Assembly: GCA_001600415.1 (NCBI GenBank)
Contig: BCJX01000001.1
Span: 2,346,271 to 2,410,270 of the forward strand
Length of the DNA stretch: 64,000 nt
Direction: 5' to 3'
Origin: Pascua guehoae
Taxonomy: Eukaryota > Basidiomycota > Tremellomycetes > Trichosporonales > Trichosporonaceae
Positions 46,204 to 57,929 of the stretch are shown here, piece by piece. Position 1 is the first letter of the stretch. Every line of letters starts with the position of its first letter. The translations under genes and the position numbers were made by a program. Under the pieces are notes generated by a model. The model saw only the letters and a list, made by a program, of their open reading frames with translations, searched no databases and had not been told where the DNA came from.

Positions 46204-46944
46204 ATGCCCAGGCACCATTCACTCCCTCACCACCTCTCGCCCGTCGCCGAAGAGCACGCGTCACAGTCCAACCATGTCCCACGCGCTTTCGACGCGATGA
46301 CCACAGACGACCCAGAGGCATCCCTGCTGCCTCGCTACGACTCGCTCCCAGACGAGCGTCGTTCACGTTCCCATGGTCGCTACTCGCCGTCTCGCTACCC
46401 GCCAGAAGAACGCCGACGTGAACGATGCCACGAGGCGTCTGTCCCCAGATCCCACCGTTACCACTCTGGACGACATCCGCGTTCCGAGCCGACGGACGAC
46501 ACACACGACGAGGTCTCTAGAGAAGACATCATGGATGTGCGGCGCTGCATTCTGTTGGCTGCTGGCTGCCTCGTATTCCAACTATGCGTCACCTTTCTTC
46601 CCGACTCCGACGAGCGCATTTTTCGAAAAACTCTGGTCGTTTTGCTGGTTGTGCCCACGATCTGGATCCTCGGGGTTGGCATCTGCAACTGGGCAGGACA
46701 CGATGCCAGCCGTGAGATCTTGGAGGCCGTCGACCTGCCCTTCAACGACCACATTCTGCTTCTCATCTCCTGCATCCCAACCACGTTTTGCGCTCTCAAC
46801 CTGTTTGCTCCGCGTGCCGTGTGGTTCCCGTTGGACCTCATCGTCTCTGCCGCCTGCGCCGCGGCGGTTATTGCCGGCATTGTCTGGTGCGTTCGGGCTG
46901 AGACTCGCTCCGCATTTGAGCCCGTACCCACGGAAGAAGTGTAG
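46204..46944 (+). CDS. Tandem-paralogue membrane protein C (unknown function)
   Basis: Single-exon frame of 246 residues. The first ~115 residues are hydrophilic, rich in His, Arg, Ser and acidic residues (PEEERRRERCHE-like composition), and probably cytosolic. Four hydrophobic segments follow: CILLAAGCLVFQLCVTFL, LVVLLVVPTIWILGVGI, ILLLISCIPTTFCALNLF and LIVSAACAAAVIAGIVW. The family motif is clear as ALNLFAPRAVWFPLDLIV followed by VRAETRSAFEPVPTEEV at the C-terminus, matching copy B most closely. The long N-terminal extension is absent from A and B. No known family was recognised. Confidence 0.7.
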   Translation: MPRHHSLPHHLSPVAEEHASQSNHVPRAFDAMTTDDPEASLLPRYDSLPDERRSRSHGRYSPSRYPPEERRRERCHEASVPRSHRYHSGRHPRSEPTDDTHDEVSREDIMDVRRCILLAAGCLVFQLCVTFLPDSDERIFRKTLVVLLVVPTIWILGVGICNWAGHDASREILEAVDLPFNDHILLLISCIPTTFCALNLFAPRAVWFPLDLIVSAACAAAVIAGIVWCVRAETRSAFEPVPTEEV

Positions 46945-47061
46945 ACCTGTAGACATGCAGAATGCAGCGTGGGCCGTTCAGAGAGATCAAGTCTATCGAG
47001 GGCATGTAGCGCCCGAGAGAGGTATTGGTGAATCTTAACTGTGGTGGTGGGGCCAGAACTG

Positions 47062-47125
47062 ACGCTCCTTTCTCTAACACATGAGCACTGTACACGCTCC
47101 TTTCTCTAACACACGAGCACTGTAT
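47062..47125. repeat. 32-bp tandem duplication
   Basis: Two adjacent copies beginning ACGCTCCTTTCTCTAACAC, period 32, nearly identical (ATGAGCACTGTA versus ACGAGCACTGTA in the second half). Confidence 0.8.
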
Positions 47126-50100
47126 GACGCCGCTCTGTGACTTGTTGAAACTGGCGACACGCCAAAAACTTAATCATCCCCTTCTCTCCTCCCTCCTGCG
47201 CTACCTGCATCTCGTCTATGCCGGGATGAACAAGGAATATCAGTAGTAGTACCCCGACGGCTCTTATAATTACGCAGCGTACGTATCTGGTACTTCGATC
47301 ATATGTACCACTGCGCGACACGAGATTCCCTCCATCTACTCTCGTTTCTCCTAGGGCCAACATCCCTCTCGTCGCAATGTAACCGGACCCGTCGTGGACA
47401 CAATGCTGACAGAGCAGGAAAAGTGGCCCACACACACAGGATGAGGCAAGTACAATGGTACAGTCCCATGGGGGTGGCTGCCTGTCGACCATGTGTTTGC
47501 TCACTGTTCTTCCCTCCTCCACCGACCGGACGCGTTCATCTTTCGAACCTTCTTATTGTTCTTGCCCGGCAATTTGAGTGTAGATGGATACTGTACAGAA
47601 AGGTTCGAGATGTCGCCACGAGTCACTTTATCAGCGCCGCAAAGGCGCATGCACTGTCCATCATGGGTGTGACTGGTTGAACCAGACAGTATACTGCTTG
47701 ATGCTCTTCCAAGTGAGAGAGATACAGAGAAGATCAGACATGGTAGATTGTCTCGTGATCAGGGCTTATTCTGCCAGCAGGGCTTCAGCGTTGGCGGTGC
47801 TCTTTCAAGTGAGCTCATGGGTGGGGTGTGTTGCCTGGTGAGTGGTACGGGAGCCGCTACGTGTGTTTTAACAGTCAAGTGAGTATAAATATGTATGGGA
47901 CGACGGTGGAGCTGCGGTCGTTCAGCATCCCAACCGCCACACGCACATCCGCCAGCACAAGGCATGGTGAGCCACCGACGCGCCACAAACCAATCTGCAA
48001 CATTGCATACACCCACCATCTCTGAGACATGAGCAGCAAGATGGCCAGCTCTTCGGGCGACCATGCACAACGTACGGTGTGCAGCAGTTCGGGCTGGTGA
48101 ATTCTGGACCGAGAGTAACGGCCCGCGGCGGGATTCCGCGGGCAACACAATGAAACAGATGCGAGACAGCTGGGACATGTGCAGGCACCGAGGAGGGCGA
48201 GACAGGTACGCTTCGTGTGTGTCCACACGGTGGCGAAAAGCTTCGGACGCGTCGCGGGGAGGTCGAGGCGTGTTCGGGTCTCGCATACCAAGGACGCGCG
48301 GACGCGTCCTTTTTTTGGTGTGGGCTGTGGACGCGTCGTGTGGCTTGCGGCGTGTGGCGTATGATGGCGCGTGGCGTTTTGTCCTGTACGCGCTGGACGC
48401 CGGACGCGTCGTGGTGCTTCTTTCTTCGAAACGTTGAGCATTCCACCGAGTCGCGCCGCGCCGTGCCGTGTCCCGTAGCATTCCCGGGAGTGTAGAGTTG
48501 TGCAGGTACAGGTGTCCCGCTTGAGCATATTCCAGTTGTCTCGACTGCGTTGGGATTGGATACTTTGAAAGGGGCAATATTGACCACACGCATCGGCATT
48601 GGACGCTGCAAATACGACTCATTAAGAAACAATCTCTGGAACGGGAAAGTGCCCATCGGTGGACAAGGGTTCGCGTTCGAGTGTTTCACAACCGCACCCT
48701 TGCGAGTCACAACTTGCGCATCGGTCCCTGTGCAGGCTGCGCGAGCGCGCGCGCACGCGCGCAACCCCAGGTTTGTGTTGCTCGGGAGTGTTTGTTGTTT
48801 GGTAACGATTCCGGGATCTGAGAGTTAATGTTGGGCCCGGGCCGGTCGTGTGCAGCCGCAAGCAAGTTCTGTCAGGACCTGTTGGCCAGGATGTCTATCT
48901 GGCTTGTATGTTTTGGTCGCCAAAGAGTTGGTCACGATGTGGCCAGTCGATGGAGCATGTCGAGCCCAGCCAAAATGTCAGGCTCAAAGGACGTGCTGGC
49001 TTCTTGGCTTCTGGCCTTCCTTCTGGCCTTCCTTCTGGCTTGTGGGCGTGTCGCGGGGTGGGGGGTCGCAGGGCCGCTTGGGTGCTATCGGCGCTTTGTC
49101 GCGATTGGCGTCGGGGTGGATGCGCGCCACATTGCCCGGGGGGCGCAGTGGTCTGTGCGTCACGCTAGTGGACGAGAAGGTGAAACACACCACCTTGGAA
49201 ATGGCGGCTCCTGGCTGGCTCTGTGCGTTCTACAGTACGCAGGGTTACGCGAGCCGAGCTGTGAGGTTTGGCTATTTGGCTGATTGGCGACAGAGGAGAT
49301 GGTTGCGCTAAAAAAAGGTACAGGAGTTGTCTCATTTGGAAGCAGAGCCGAGGCTAAGGGATGGGGTAGCGTCGGGAGCAAATCGGTGCAACGCTCCGAT
49401 GGATCGATCGGAGCGATGCGAGCTGAGCTAGCCACGAGGTAGAACCGACCGAGACGAGTGTGTAGCTGGGTAAGCTTCTAGTGCCTCGGGGGGGATGCCG
49501 CGCGTGACAGGTCGGGTTTTGGGTGCTGCGGATGAGGTAGCAAAGGTACAAATGGCAAAAAGTCAAGAGTCCCTGCGACGGGGCAACGGCATTTGGGTAC
49601 GATCTCGGCAGGGCAGGCTGGTAGGGTCTTTTCCAACAAGTCCAGAGTCAAAAGTGGAAACCAAGACGTTTGCGGGTTTATGGGTTTATTGCTGGGTAGC
49701 CATCTGGGGGGGGGGGCTCGAAGGTGGGGCGAAGGCGGGCAAGGGAGGAGAATGGCGGGCAGTGTCCGGGTGTAAGACTCGAGTTGCTCGAGCCTCGCAT
49801 TGACATGTGCCCATGTGCCAGCCAAGACTCGCACCCAAACTACCAAGACAGGCCGTGCTCGATGATGATCCAAAAAAAGAGACGACGATTGCTTGAGCGC
49901 AGCACCCGCAAGCGCCCGCAGCAAGGGTCGTCATTGGGCGTCATTGGGGCGTCATTGCTAAAAGTACCCTCCAGCACGTCCTTCCTCCAAGGTGCACCAG
50001 GGAGCACGTTCTTTGTTGAGTGTAACCAGAGTCATTGTGGTGTTGCCGCCTTGGCAGTGCATGCAGCGCAGCAGCTGGCCTGCATGGCTTTGCCTGCTGC

Positions 50101-50425
50101 TTGGCTGACCCCCTACCAAGGTATTAGGAGTTATCCGTCACGGTGGCCGAGGCACTGGCGCAAAGGCACTACTGCATATGAGCTCTGTGCCTTTGGCGGA
50201 AAATCAGAGTCTGGAGCAGTCCTACTGTAGTGCTTAGAAGAAGGGCGTTGGGTTGGAATCGCAGGTAATCAGAAGACATGTCCCAGCGGCAAATGACAAT
50301 GGATATAACCCGTGGCGCGGGCGAATCGGGCGAGAATGAGGGAATGCCCGCATACCACCCCACCCCCCGAAGAAGAGTCTGCACAACCGACGAGTTTCTG
50401 GTGGTTGGGTAAAGTTGGGGCGCCT

Positions 50426-50664
50426 GTAACGACCACCCCGGGTTTTCCAGGTTTGACCACCCCAACTCGCAATTTCTAATACCATACTCGTTGGAGCTCT
50501 AATATCCCCCCTTACCCCCTAATCCCCTAACCACCTAACCCCACCTAACCCCCTAACCACCCTAACCCCCTAACCCCCTAATGCAAGTTGTAGTTTTGTA
50601 ATGACCTCCATTAGAAAATGCGAGTTGGGGTGGTCAAACCTGAAAAAACCGGGGTGGTCGTTAC
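50426..50664. repeat. 55-bp inverted repeat enclosing interstitial telomere-like repeats
   Basis: The left arm 50426-50480 begins GTAACGACCACCCCGG. The right arm 50610-50664 is its reverse complement with only a few mismatches. The 129-bp centre contains, at about 50506-50582, eight or nine tandem units of C2-5 TAA, i.e. TTAGGGGG-like on the minus strand, with some degenerate units (TTAGGTGG). TTAGGGGG-type units are the telomere repeat of Cryptococcus-like yeasts. No coding frame lies inside. Confidence 0.75.
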
Positions 50665-51329
50665 CGCCACCCATAAGTTGAGCTTTTTGCTGGGCGACGA
50701 GAGACTGCAGGATACTTTTTTTTTTTTTCTGTTTGGCGTTGCCGTGGTCGGGTTTCACTAAAAAACCAAGGCGCGCGACTCCTGAAGGTTTGTGTATCCT
50801 GAAAATAAACCCCTGAGCGTCGTCGGCTTGGCGGGTCCTGGAAGGGTGATCTTGGCCCCTGGGTGACGCTGGGGCGCAATGGGGCGCAGTGGGCCCAAAC
50901 GACCGAGCAATCTAGTAATCATGGTTTGGCTTACGAGGGGTCTGTGCAGTTTGTGTCTTGCTCTCTCGCCTGCCTGCCTGCCTTCCTTCCTGCCTGCGGT
51001 GACTTGGGCATGTGGTCATGCTGTGCACTGCCTCTTGCGTCACAAATGGCTCCAAACCCGCGGGATGGACGCGCCAACAGCGCGCACGGGCCCAGAGCAG
51101 GGCGTGCAAGACAGGGCGGAGCGAGGGCAAACAGCCACCCACCACTGCGCTACGCGCCCCCCCAGCCCACCCGCCCACCGCCCATTCCCCCCCCCTTCCT
51201 TCTCTTCTCACTTAAGCAGTCGCGCAACCCCCAACTCCCATCTTGACATCTTCCTTTTTCCTTCTTCTCCACTCGTCGCCACTCGAGCCTCCTGTAATAA
51301 TCACCTCCCATCCACCCAAATAATCAACA

Positions 51330-52643
51330 ATGCGCGTCGCTGCTCTCCTCGCTATCCTCCCCGCCCTCGCTGCGGCTGTAAGTGTCACCCTGCGCACCCC
51401 GCTTTGCAAAAGAGACTGACACCGTCGCAGAACACGCTCTACGCTCGCCAGCTTACCGGCTGCGCTGCGGCGTGCTCGGGTCTCTCGTGTGACGAGGCTT
51501 GGTCGTGTATCTGGAACTCGTGCGACGTGAGTCTTCCTTCTCCATTCTTTGTAGTTGTAAACCACCACCACCAAACTGGTCGTGACGCGAGGCCCAATAG
51601 TGGCTTTGACAGCTGGCTGCAAGCCTCCAGCGGCCCGCACCCCGCCCCACCAGACGCGTCCCGTGCCGTACACACCCCACCCACATTCCTCAATTACCCC
51701 ACACCACAAACTTGTACCACCACAACACACCACGACAGGTCCCAAACACTGGCGCCACACACATACACTACGAGCATATGTGCTGACCCTACAGGGTGCC
51801 GAGTGGGAAGGCGCCGTGAGCGGCGCTGGCTGCGGTGAAGGCAACGGTACCGGCCACGACGACGGCTTCCAGGGCACTGGCACCGCTGGCGGCGGCGAGG
51901 GCGGCGACTCTGGCAACGGCGGTGACGCTGGTGCGTCTGAGGCCGCTGGTGGCGAGGGCGGTGAAGGCGCTGCCCCTGCCCCGACTGACGCCGGTGGCGA
52001 GGGCGGCGAGGGTGCCGGTGCCTCCGCGTCTGGCGCTGCTGGTGCCGGTGGCGCCACCGAGTCTGGCGCTGCTGGTGCTGGTGCCGGCGCGTCTGACGCT
52101 GCTGGTGCTGGTGCCGCCGAGTCTGGCGCCGCTGGTGCTGGTGCCTCTGGCGACGGTGCCGCCGCCGGTGGTGCTTCCGCGGGCGCCACCGACTCTGCCG
52201 CCGCCGCCTCGGGTACTGGCGCTACTCCCGGTGCTGGTGCCAGTGCTGGTGCTTCTGGTGCCGGTGCTGGTGCTTCGGCCGCGTCGGGTGCCGCCGGTGC
52301 CGCCACCGGCTCCGCCGCCTCGGGCGCTGCCTCGGCTACTGGAGCCGCTACCACGGGTGACCGCGGTGTCGTCGGTGGCGCCGTCTCGGGCGCTGGCTCT
52401 GCCGCGAGCGCCGCTACTTCGGGTGTCGCCGGCGCCGTCGGTAGCGTCACCTCGGCCCTTGGCTCTGTCGCTGGTGCCGTCACCGGTTCGGGCACCGTCT
52501 CGGGCGCCGCCACGCAATCGTCGGCTCCTTCGATCTCGGGCTCGGCTGCTCCCTCGGCTACCGACAACGGCGCCAACGCCATGGCCGCCCCCATCGGCCT
52601 CGCCGGTATCGCTGCCGCTGCCGTCGCCGTCCTTGCTCTCTAA
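51330..52643 (+). CDS. Secreted, probably GPI-anchored Ala/Gly/Ser-rich wall protein
   Basis: Three exons (51330-51377, 51431-51526, 51795-52643) give 330 residues. Exon 1 encodes a signal peptide MRVAALLAILPALAAA. Exon 2 encodes a short Cys-containing module (LTGCAAACSGLSCDEAWSC). Exon 3 starts with one more Cys near GAGCGEGNG and then a long low-complexity stretch of Gly, Ala, Ser and Thr built from SGAAGAGA-like repeats. The C-terminus is a small-residue omega region followed by MAAPIGLAGIAAAAVAVLAL, a typical GPI-attachment signal. The repeat region is mucin-like and likely heavily O-mannosylated. Long open frames on the opposite strand of exon 3 are shadows of its GC-rich codons. Probably a cell-wall or adhesin-like protein; the exact role is unknown. 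Confidence 0.85.
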
Positions 52644-53731
52644 GTGACACAACCCCAACCAATTAAACACTTTCGAAAGGACGGACGGACACAGTACGAG
52701 TCGCCTGCATACAGTTAATTCTTTCTTCTAGAACACATTCCCGTGTGTATATACACGTTACGATGGTACCCTTTACGTCGGTGATGACATATATCCAGTT
52801 GCGAAAGTGTGTGTGGTGGATGGTGGTGTCGAGTGTCGTCATGGTGGTCAGAAGAGTGTGCAAAATAGTGGTTGCTGGTTACCAAGCATGCGAGTGTGAG
52901 CACGCTAGAGCGATCTGCGCGCGCCGTCGCGGCGCTAGCCCAAAGCTCACCAGTCCAAAGTCAACCTCGACAACCTACCATAGGTCTTGGCAGCACTGGT
53001 GTTTTCGAGGTTGACATCGTGACGCTTGGCACCCATCAGCGCCCAGCCATGCCCAAGCAGCATACCTCGCTCGGCGATCACGATCGACCTGGCGACAATG
53101 CCGGGCGCACAAAACACCATTCCGGCGGCCGCCGGCATTCCCATTCCCCAGCGCCAAGACGCTGCCAAAGTGCCAGTCACCCCACACGCCCACATGCCAC
53201 ACGCCACGGCCGCGTTGAACGCGTCCACCCACCGCGTCTTAATCCTCCGGGATCGGCGCCTGCGTATGCCCGTCCCTTGCACAACCCGTGCGGGTGGGTA
53301 TGCATACCGCCCCTGGCCTAGACGGTTCTGACAGACGGGGTTGGGCTGCAAAGGATGCGACGTGTAGGCAGAGGCTGGGGGCGTTTGTCGTAGATTGGTA
53401 GCATGGTGTAGTTCTATATGTCTTCTCCGACGGAAACGATTGTCTCAGACGACAATACCTGTGGTACAGTTCTAGACGTCCTCTTGTTCAGACGGAAACG
53501 GCAACGTGCCCTGTCGTTAGGACCATGCTTTCAGGCCCAACTGGACACGACTACCTGTCCGACGCTTGCTGCTGCCCGCTGAGACTGTGACTCCCGGGGA
53601 CTGGGACCCGCGGAGACTAGGACCCGCTGAGACTAGGATACAATGTGCATACTCTACTGAACTGGCGATGCGCATGGGGCGATGCCACAAACGTCTCTTT
53701 TGTATAACTCTCCACTCTGTGTGTGCGTCTC
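52644..53731. other. Region between the GPI-protein gene and TFB1
   Basis: About 1.1 kb that includes the 3' UTRs of two convergent genes. A minus-strand frame within it is listed separately as a weak candidate. Short repeated GGGACT/GAGACT motifs occur near 53580-53640. Confidence 0.35.
52947..53351 (-). CDS. Weak candidate: small membrane protein frame
   Basis: An open minus-strand frame reads KTRWVDAFNAAVACGMWACG, then hydrophobic stretches (PAAAGMVFCAPGIVARSIVI) and a polar tail AKRHDVNLENTSAAKTYG. Alternating hydrophobic segments and a plausible tail suggest a small integral membrane protein. The first ~30 residues look random, so the true start or an upstream exon is unknown. The opposite strand is also open here. 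No family was recognised. Confidence 0.25.
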   Translation of the reverse strand: MQPNPVCQNRLGQGRYAYPPARVVQGTGIRRRRSRRIKTRWVDAFNAAVACGMWACGVTGTLAASWRWGMGMPAAAGMVFCAPGIVARSIVIAERGMLLGHGWALMGAKRHDVNLENTSAAKTYGRLSRLTLDW

Positions 53732-55832
53732 CTACTTTGCACCCACGCGCAGGCGCTCGCGGCGGAGGGCGACGTTGACGGCGCCGAGTGTCGGTGCCAT
53801 GGCCTGGGGTCAGCCCTAGTCCTTGGACAGTTTGCGAGCAGTGCCAAACCAAACGGCGCGGCAGCTCCAATATCGAGCACCAGTTTACACTCACCGCTCG
53901 GACCCTCTCTGGGTCTGCGCGTGCAATGACGGCGGTATCGATAATGGCATTGATTTTGCCCTCTGTGCCGTCGAGATAGCGTGCCATCTTTACTGCGCGT
54001 GCACTGCGGGCTGCGGGCGAGTGGGCGGCGGTCCCTGCGCCGAGCGTGCCGGGAGGTGCGGGGAGGATTGCAGCCCAGTACTGGCGGAGAAACTCTGTGG
54101 CTGCCGTGTGGCACGAGCGCATGGCGTCGCGTATCTGGTCTGGGAGTGGGGAGAGGGCGGCGTCTTCTGCGTTGGACGCGAGGTGCATGTCGCGGACGAC
54201 GCGGGAGGCGACTGCCTGCGCATCGCGCTGGTACGCAAACGCGTCGTACTCGTCGCCGCGGAGGGGCGAGGCGGCGGGATCACGCGGGGGCGCATTGGTG
54301 GGGTTTGCCGGGTTGGGGAGGCAGACGGCGTTAAAGTCGGCTGTCCACGCTGCGAGGGGCGCGGTCTGGGCGTCGGCGAGGGCGAGGAGCTCGGCGTCCG
54401 AGCGGCCGGGGAGGAGACCGCGTGGTGTGGCGTCGTCGGTTTTGGCGTCGACGACCTCGAGGGGGATCGGCTCGGGTGCGGCGGGGGCACGGAGGTCGTC
54501 GTACTCGATCTGGTCGTACAGGTCGTCTGCGACGAGGGGCAGCGACGACCCGGCGGCCTTTGCGCGCCCGCCGTTCAGGAGCTTATCCGAGTGGTCGTTG
54601 AAGCGGCGGATGAGCGGGAGCGACGTGCGCTCCTTGCCCGCCTGCATGGTGACGTCGCGCACAATCGTCAACTCGCCGTGGTCCTCCTCTGTCGCGGCCA
54701 GGTTGAGGTAACTCTCGACTGTATCCGGGAGCTGTTTACGTGGGGCGCTCTCCCAGTCCGGGTCCTCGAGGTATGCGTCGAAAATGTCGTCTTTGCGCCG
54801 CGCGCCCTCGTCGAGCGCAGACTGGCGCACCGACGCGCGGTGCCGCTCCCACAGCGTACTCGTAAAGTACCTGCGCCAAAACTCGGTCTCGCTGATACCC
54901 GGTACGTGCTTTGCGTACGCGTCTTGGACGACGGGGAACTCTTCAAAGATTTCCCGCACAATCTCGGCAGTAATGTTGAGCACGGTCGGCCCGCTGTCTG
55001 CCTTTTTCACACCCACACCCGTGCCGCCGACAATCTTGCCGTCGTCCCTGCCGCCGCCGAGGAAGCGGTCGTCGAGGATCCGCGACGGCCGTCCAGGCTG
55101 CTGCGCATACTCGAGCTCTTCGGCCTTGAGCATGGCCTCGCGCCCGTCCCAGAACTCGTCCTCGGTAATCTGCTTGGCAATCACGAGTTCGCGGTGGAGG
55201 AGCTTGAGCGTCGGGTTCTTGCGCAGGACTCGCTCGCGGAGCTTGTTGGTTAACCGCCGTGCCGCGGCGTCGCCGTCGTCCGCTTTGCGTTTCCGCGATA
55301 CACCCCCCCTGGGCGTTCCCGCCCCAGAAGGTGGGTTCGGTGATGCGCCTGGCGTGCCGGCCGCCGAGCCACCACTCCCCGATGCGACAGGCGTCGACCC
55401 CGAACCACCCGCAACTGCAGCAGCAGCAACAGAAGACGGTGTCCCCTTTGGCCCTGAACCTCCTGCTCCTCCATTACTCGACGGCGTGCCCACTCCGCCG
55501 GCGGCCCCGCCCCCAGCCGCCGCCGCCGCGCGGTGCGCCGACACAAACGGGATCAACACATCCTGCACCGCCTGCCGCTCGGCCTCTTTATTCTTGCCCG
55601 TAAACGTAAACAGCAGCCCGCCCTGCGGCTTGTCGTCTTTAAATTTGAGCATGAGCGACACGCGCGCCGACCCCGCCTTGCTCGCGAGCATGTTGATGAC
55701 GCGGTTCAGCGCCTGGTTCTGCCGGTCCATTGCAGACGCTACCGCCGGCACCCACGCAATGTGCGTCGCCGTCAGCGTCAGCGTGCCGGGCACCTTTTTG
55801 AACGACGCCTCGTAGCGCGCCGGCTCGGACAT
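53732..55832 (-). CDS. TFB1: TFIIH subunit Tfb1/p62
   Basis: Core TFIIH subunit for RNA polymerase II initiation and nucleotide-excision repair. About 660 residues from two exons; the intron before the last exon joins RVRA to AMAPTLGAVNVALRRERL and ends GAK. The N-terminal PH-like domain (ARYEASFKKVPGTLTLTATH ... VSLMLKFKDDKPQGGLLF) binds activators and XPC in other species. A Gly/Ser/Ala linker follows. Two BSD domains are visible, KQITEDEFWDGREAM and GISETEFWRRYFTSTLWE, each with the invariant Phe-Trp pair. The start was chosen at MSEPARYEASF; the open frame continues upstream without homology. The final exon is short, as in other fungal orthologues. Confidence 0.92.
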
Positions 55833-56243
55833 TGCGGCGGGGACGGGCGACGGGTCCGGTGGCGAGGAGAGCGGAGAGAGAAGGGAGGGGTGTGGAAAGC
55901 GACTTGTGTATCGAGAGAATGGTTCACTCGCGCTGGCTGGCACAAAGGTTGGCACTTGCCCTCCCCTCTGGGTGGCGGCATCCGTCATGAGGTGACTGTA
56001 GGTGCGGAACCAAATTGGCAAAGTGGCAAATCGAGAGTCTGTGGCCGGGTGGATCTTCGGAACGGTGTTCTGTGGCCAACCACCATGCTCTCAGCGCTCA
56101 TGCTCTGCGATGCAGCTCCCGACGCAAGATGCTGGTAGCTTCATGCACAAGCCGCGAGGCCAAACTATAAATATGCTGTACCACTCTATAATCTATAGAT
56201 ACTCTGATGATATATAAATACACCGCACCGCACGCGCTACACA

Positions 56244-57878
56244 CTACGCCCTGTCGTCCGCCTTTGCCTTTTCGCTACTTGGTTCGGACGGGTAGAGCGT
56301 CCTGGACGTGGTGTTTGACATGATCTCCTTGGTGTCCATCTTGTCCGCCTCGTCGCTCTTGGCCGTGCTCTCGCGAGCAAAGACGCGTTTCACTTTGGTA
56401 AACCACGCAAAGTGGTGATCTGGCGAGCGCCATTCTTCTCCCTTGTCTGGCATGGTCAGCGGCATATCCCAACCTGGCGCAGAGTCAATCGGCCCGCCAC
56501 GACTACTCACAAGCCACGAGGGTGAGGCCCGAGACGGAGAGGAACAAGAAGCCTGCAAAGAGGGTATACAGGCCGCCATCGCCGATGGCATTCTTGAGCG
56601 GCATGGCGACCTGGGACATGATGCACGCGCCGACGCCGCGCGTAAACGAGTTGCTCGAGATGGCGCTCGCCGAACGACCAGGGTTGGCGTCGACGAGGAA
56701 CCCGAGCGTGTTGGCGTACACAAAGACAATGGCAAACCCGGCAAAGAAGAGGGCAACGACGGGCCCCGCAATGTTGGTCGTATAGTGCGCCGTCCACGCG
56801 TACACGAGGCAGCTGGCGACCGCGAGCGGCATGCCCGGCATGGCGGCCCTGAGGCGCATTTCGGGCGTCGAAATACCGCCGTTGGCCGCGGTCATGCGCC
56901 GCATGACCGTGTCGGAGAAACGGCCGCCGATGACCGAGCCCGTCACGTTGCCCATGCCAAAGGACAGGAGGACGACGCCGATGATCAGCGGGTTGTAGCT
57001 GTACGGTGCGCTGGGGGTGAGTCAAACTGCCAAGTGGGTGGAATGGAGCATGAGTGGCTTGGATAAAGAAGCAGGCGACGTCGATGCCGTCCAGTTGCGT
57101 GGACAGAGAAACAGGCCATGTGGACAGAAACATTCAAGCACCCAGGAAGACTCGCACTCACGCGGCAAAAGTGATAGAGGCAGTGTACGTGATCGTATAC
57201 TGTGTGGCAAAGAGCAGACCCGAGCATACGAGGACGACGGCATTCGTAGGCGCGTGCCAGATACTCGCCATGGTCGGGAGGGGGTTGACGTCGCGGAGGG
57301 ACGGGTGGAACTCGCCGTCGTCTGGGCGTGGCGCAAACGGCAGCCATCGGAGCCATTTCGGCCATGTCCTCTCTTTGCGCTGTCCGCTCTCGATATCAAT
57401 GTCGGGACTCGAGCCGCTGGACGGAGGGAAACCCCCGCCGCCCTCGAGGCCGTTAATCACACTTCCGGGGCGCGTGACGGCGGGCGTATTCGCATGCGTC
57501 GCGGCCGGGGTATGCGCGTGCGTGCCCCACGGCGTATTCGCGTGTGTCGTTGCGGGCGTCGTCGCGGTGCTCGCCAGCCCTTTGGCCAGCTTGCGCTGCC
57601 GACGCCGCTCGGCCTTGAGTGACCGCTTGAGCGCGTCCGACACTGCTTTCTGGTACACCCTGCTCCGCTCCCGCCGCCATGTGTCGGGGAAGAAGAAAAA
57701 GGCCACCATCATGATGCCCGCAAACGCCGCGAGGAAGTAGTGCGTGCTCCGCCACCCGTACGCGTTGCCGAGCGCGCCGCCGATGAGCGGGCCGAGGGTC
57801 GGGCCCAGCATTGGCATGCCGTAGTAGATTCCGAGCTGGGGTTAGCCGTGTGTGCGAGGGACGACGGGCGAGTGGTGT

Positions 57879-57929
<51 letters not shown>

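Larger units (their letters stand above)
46945..51329. other. 4.4-kb gene-poor interval
   Basis: No supported gene. Around 47.9-48.8 kb all three minus-strand frames are open over the same bases, which reflects base composition rather than coding. The interval contains a 32-bp tandem duplication (47062-47125), repeated CTTCTGGCCTT units near 49005-49035, a G run near 49707-49717, and the inverted repeat with telomere-like core at 50426-50664. The last ~200 bases before 51330 are C/T-rich and are the likely promoter of the GPI-protein gene. Confidence 0.4.

Noticed and set aside
47759..48764. Overlapping minus-strand frames of 217-287 codons
   Set aside because: Three frames are open over the same bases with no domain, no signal and no consistent codon bias, as expected from base composition.
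51212..52594. 460-codon Ala/Pro/Glu-rich frame antisense to the GPI-protein gene
   Set aside because: It is the reverse complement of GGC/GCC/TCG repeat codons. The plus strand has a signal peptide, spliced exons and a GPI signal.
53823..55253. 476-codon plus-strand frame over TFB1
   Set aside because: Antisense shadow caused by GC-rich codons; the minus strand has PH and BSD domains.
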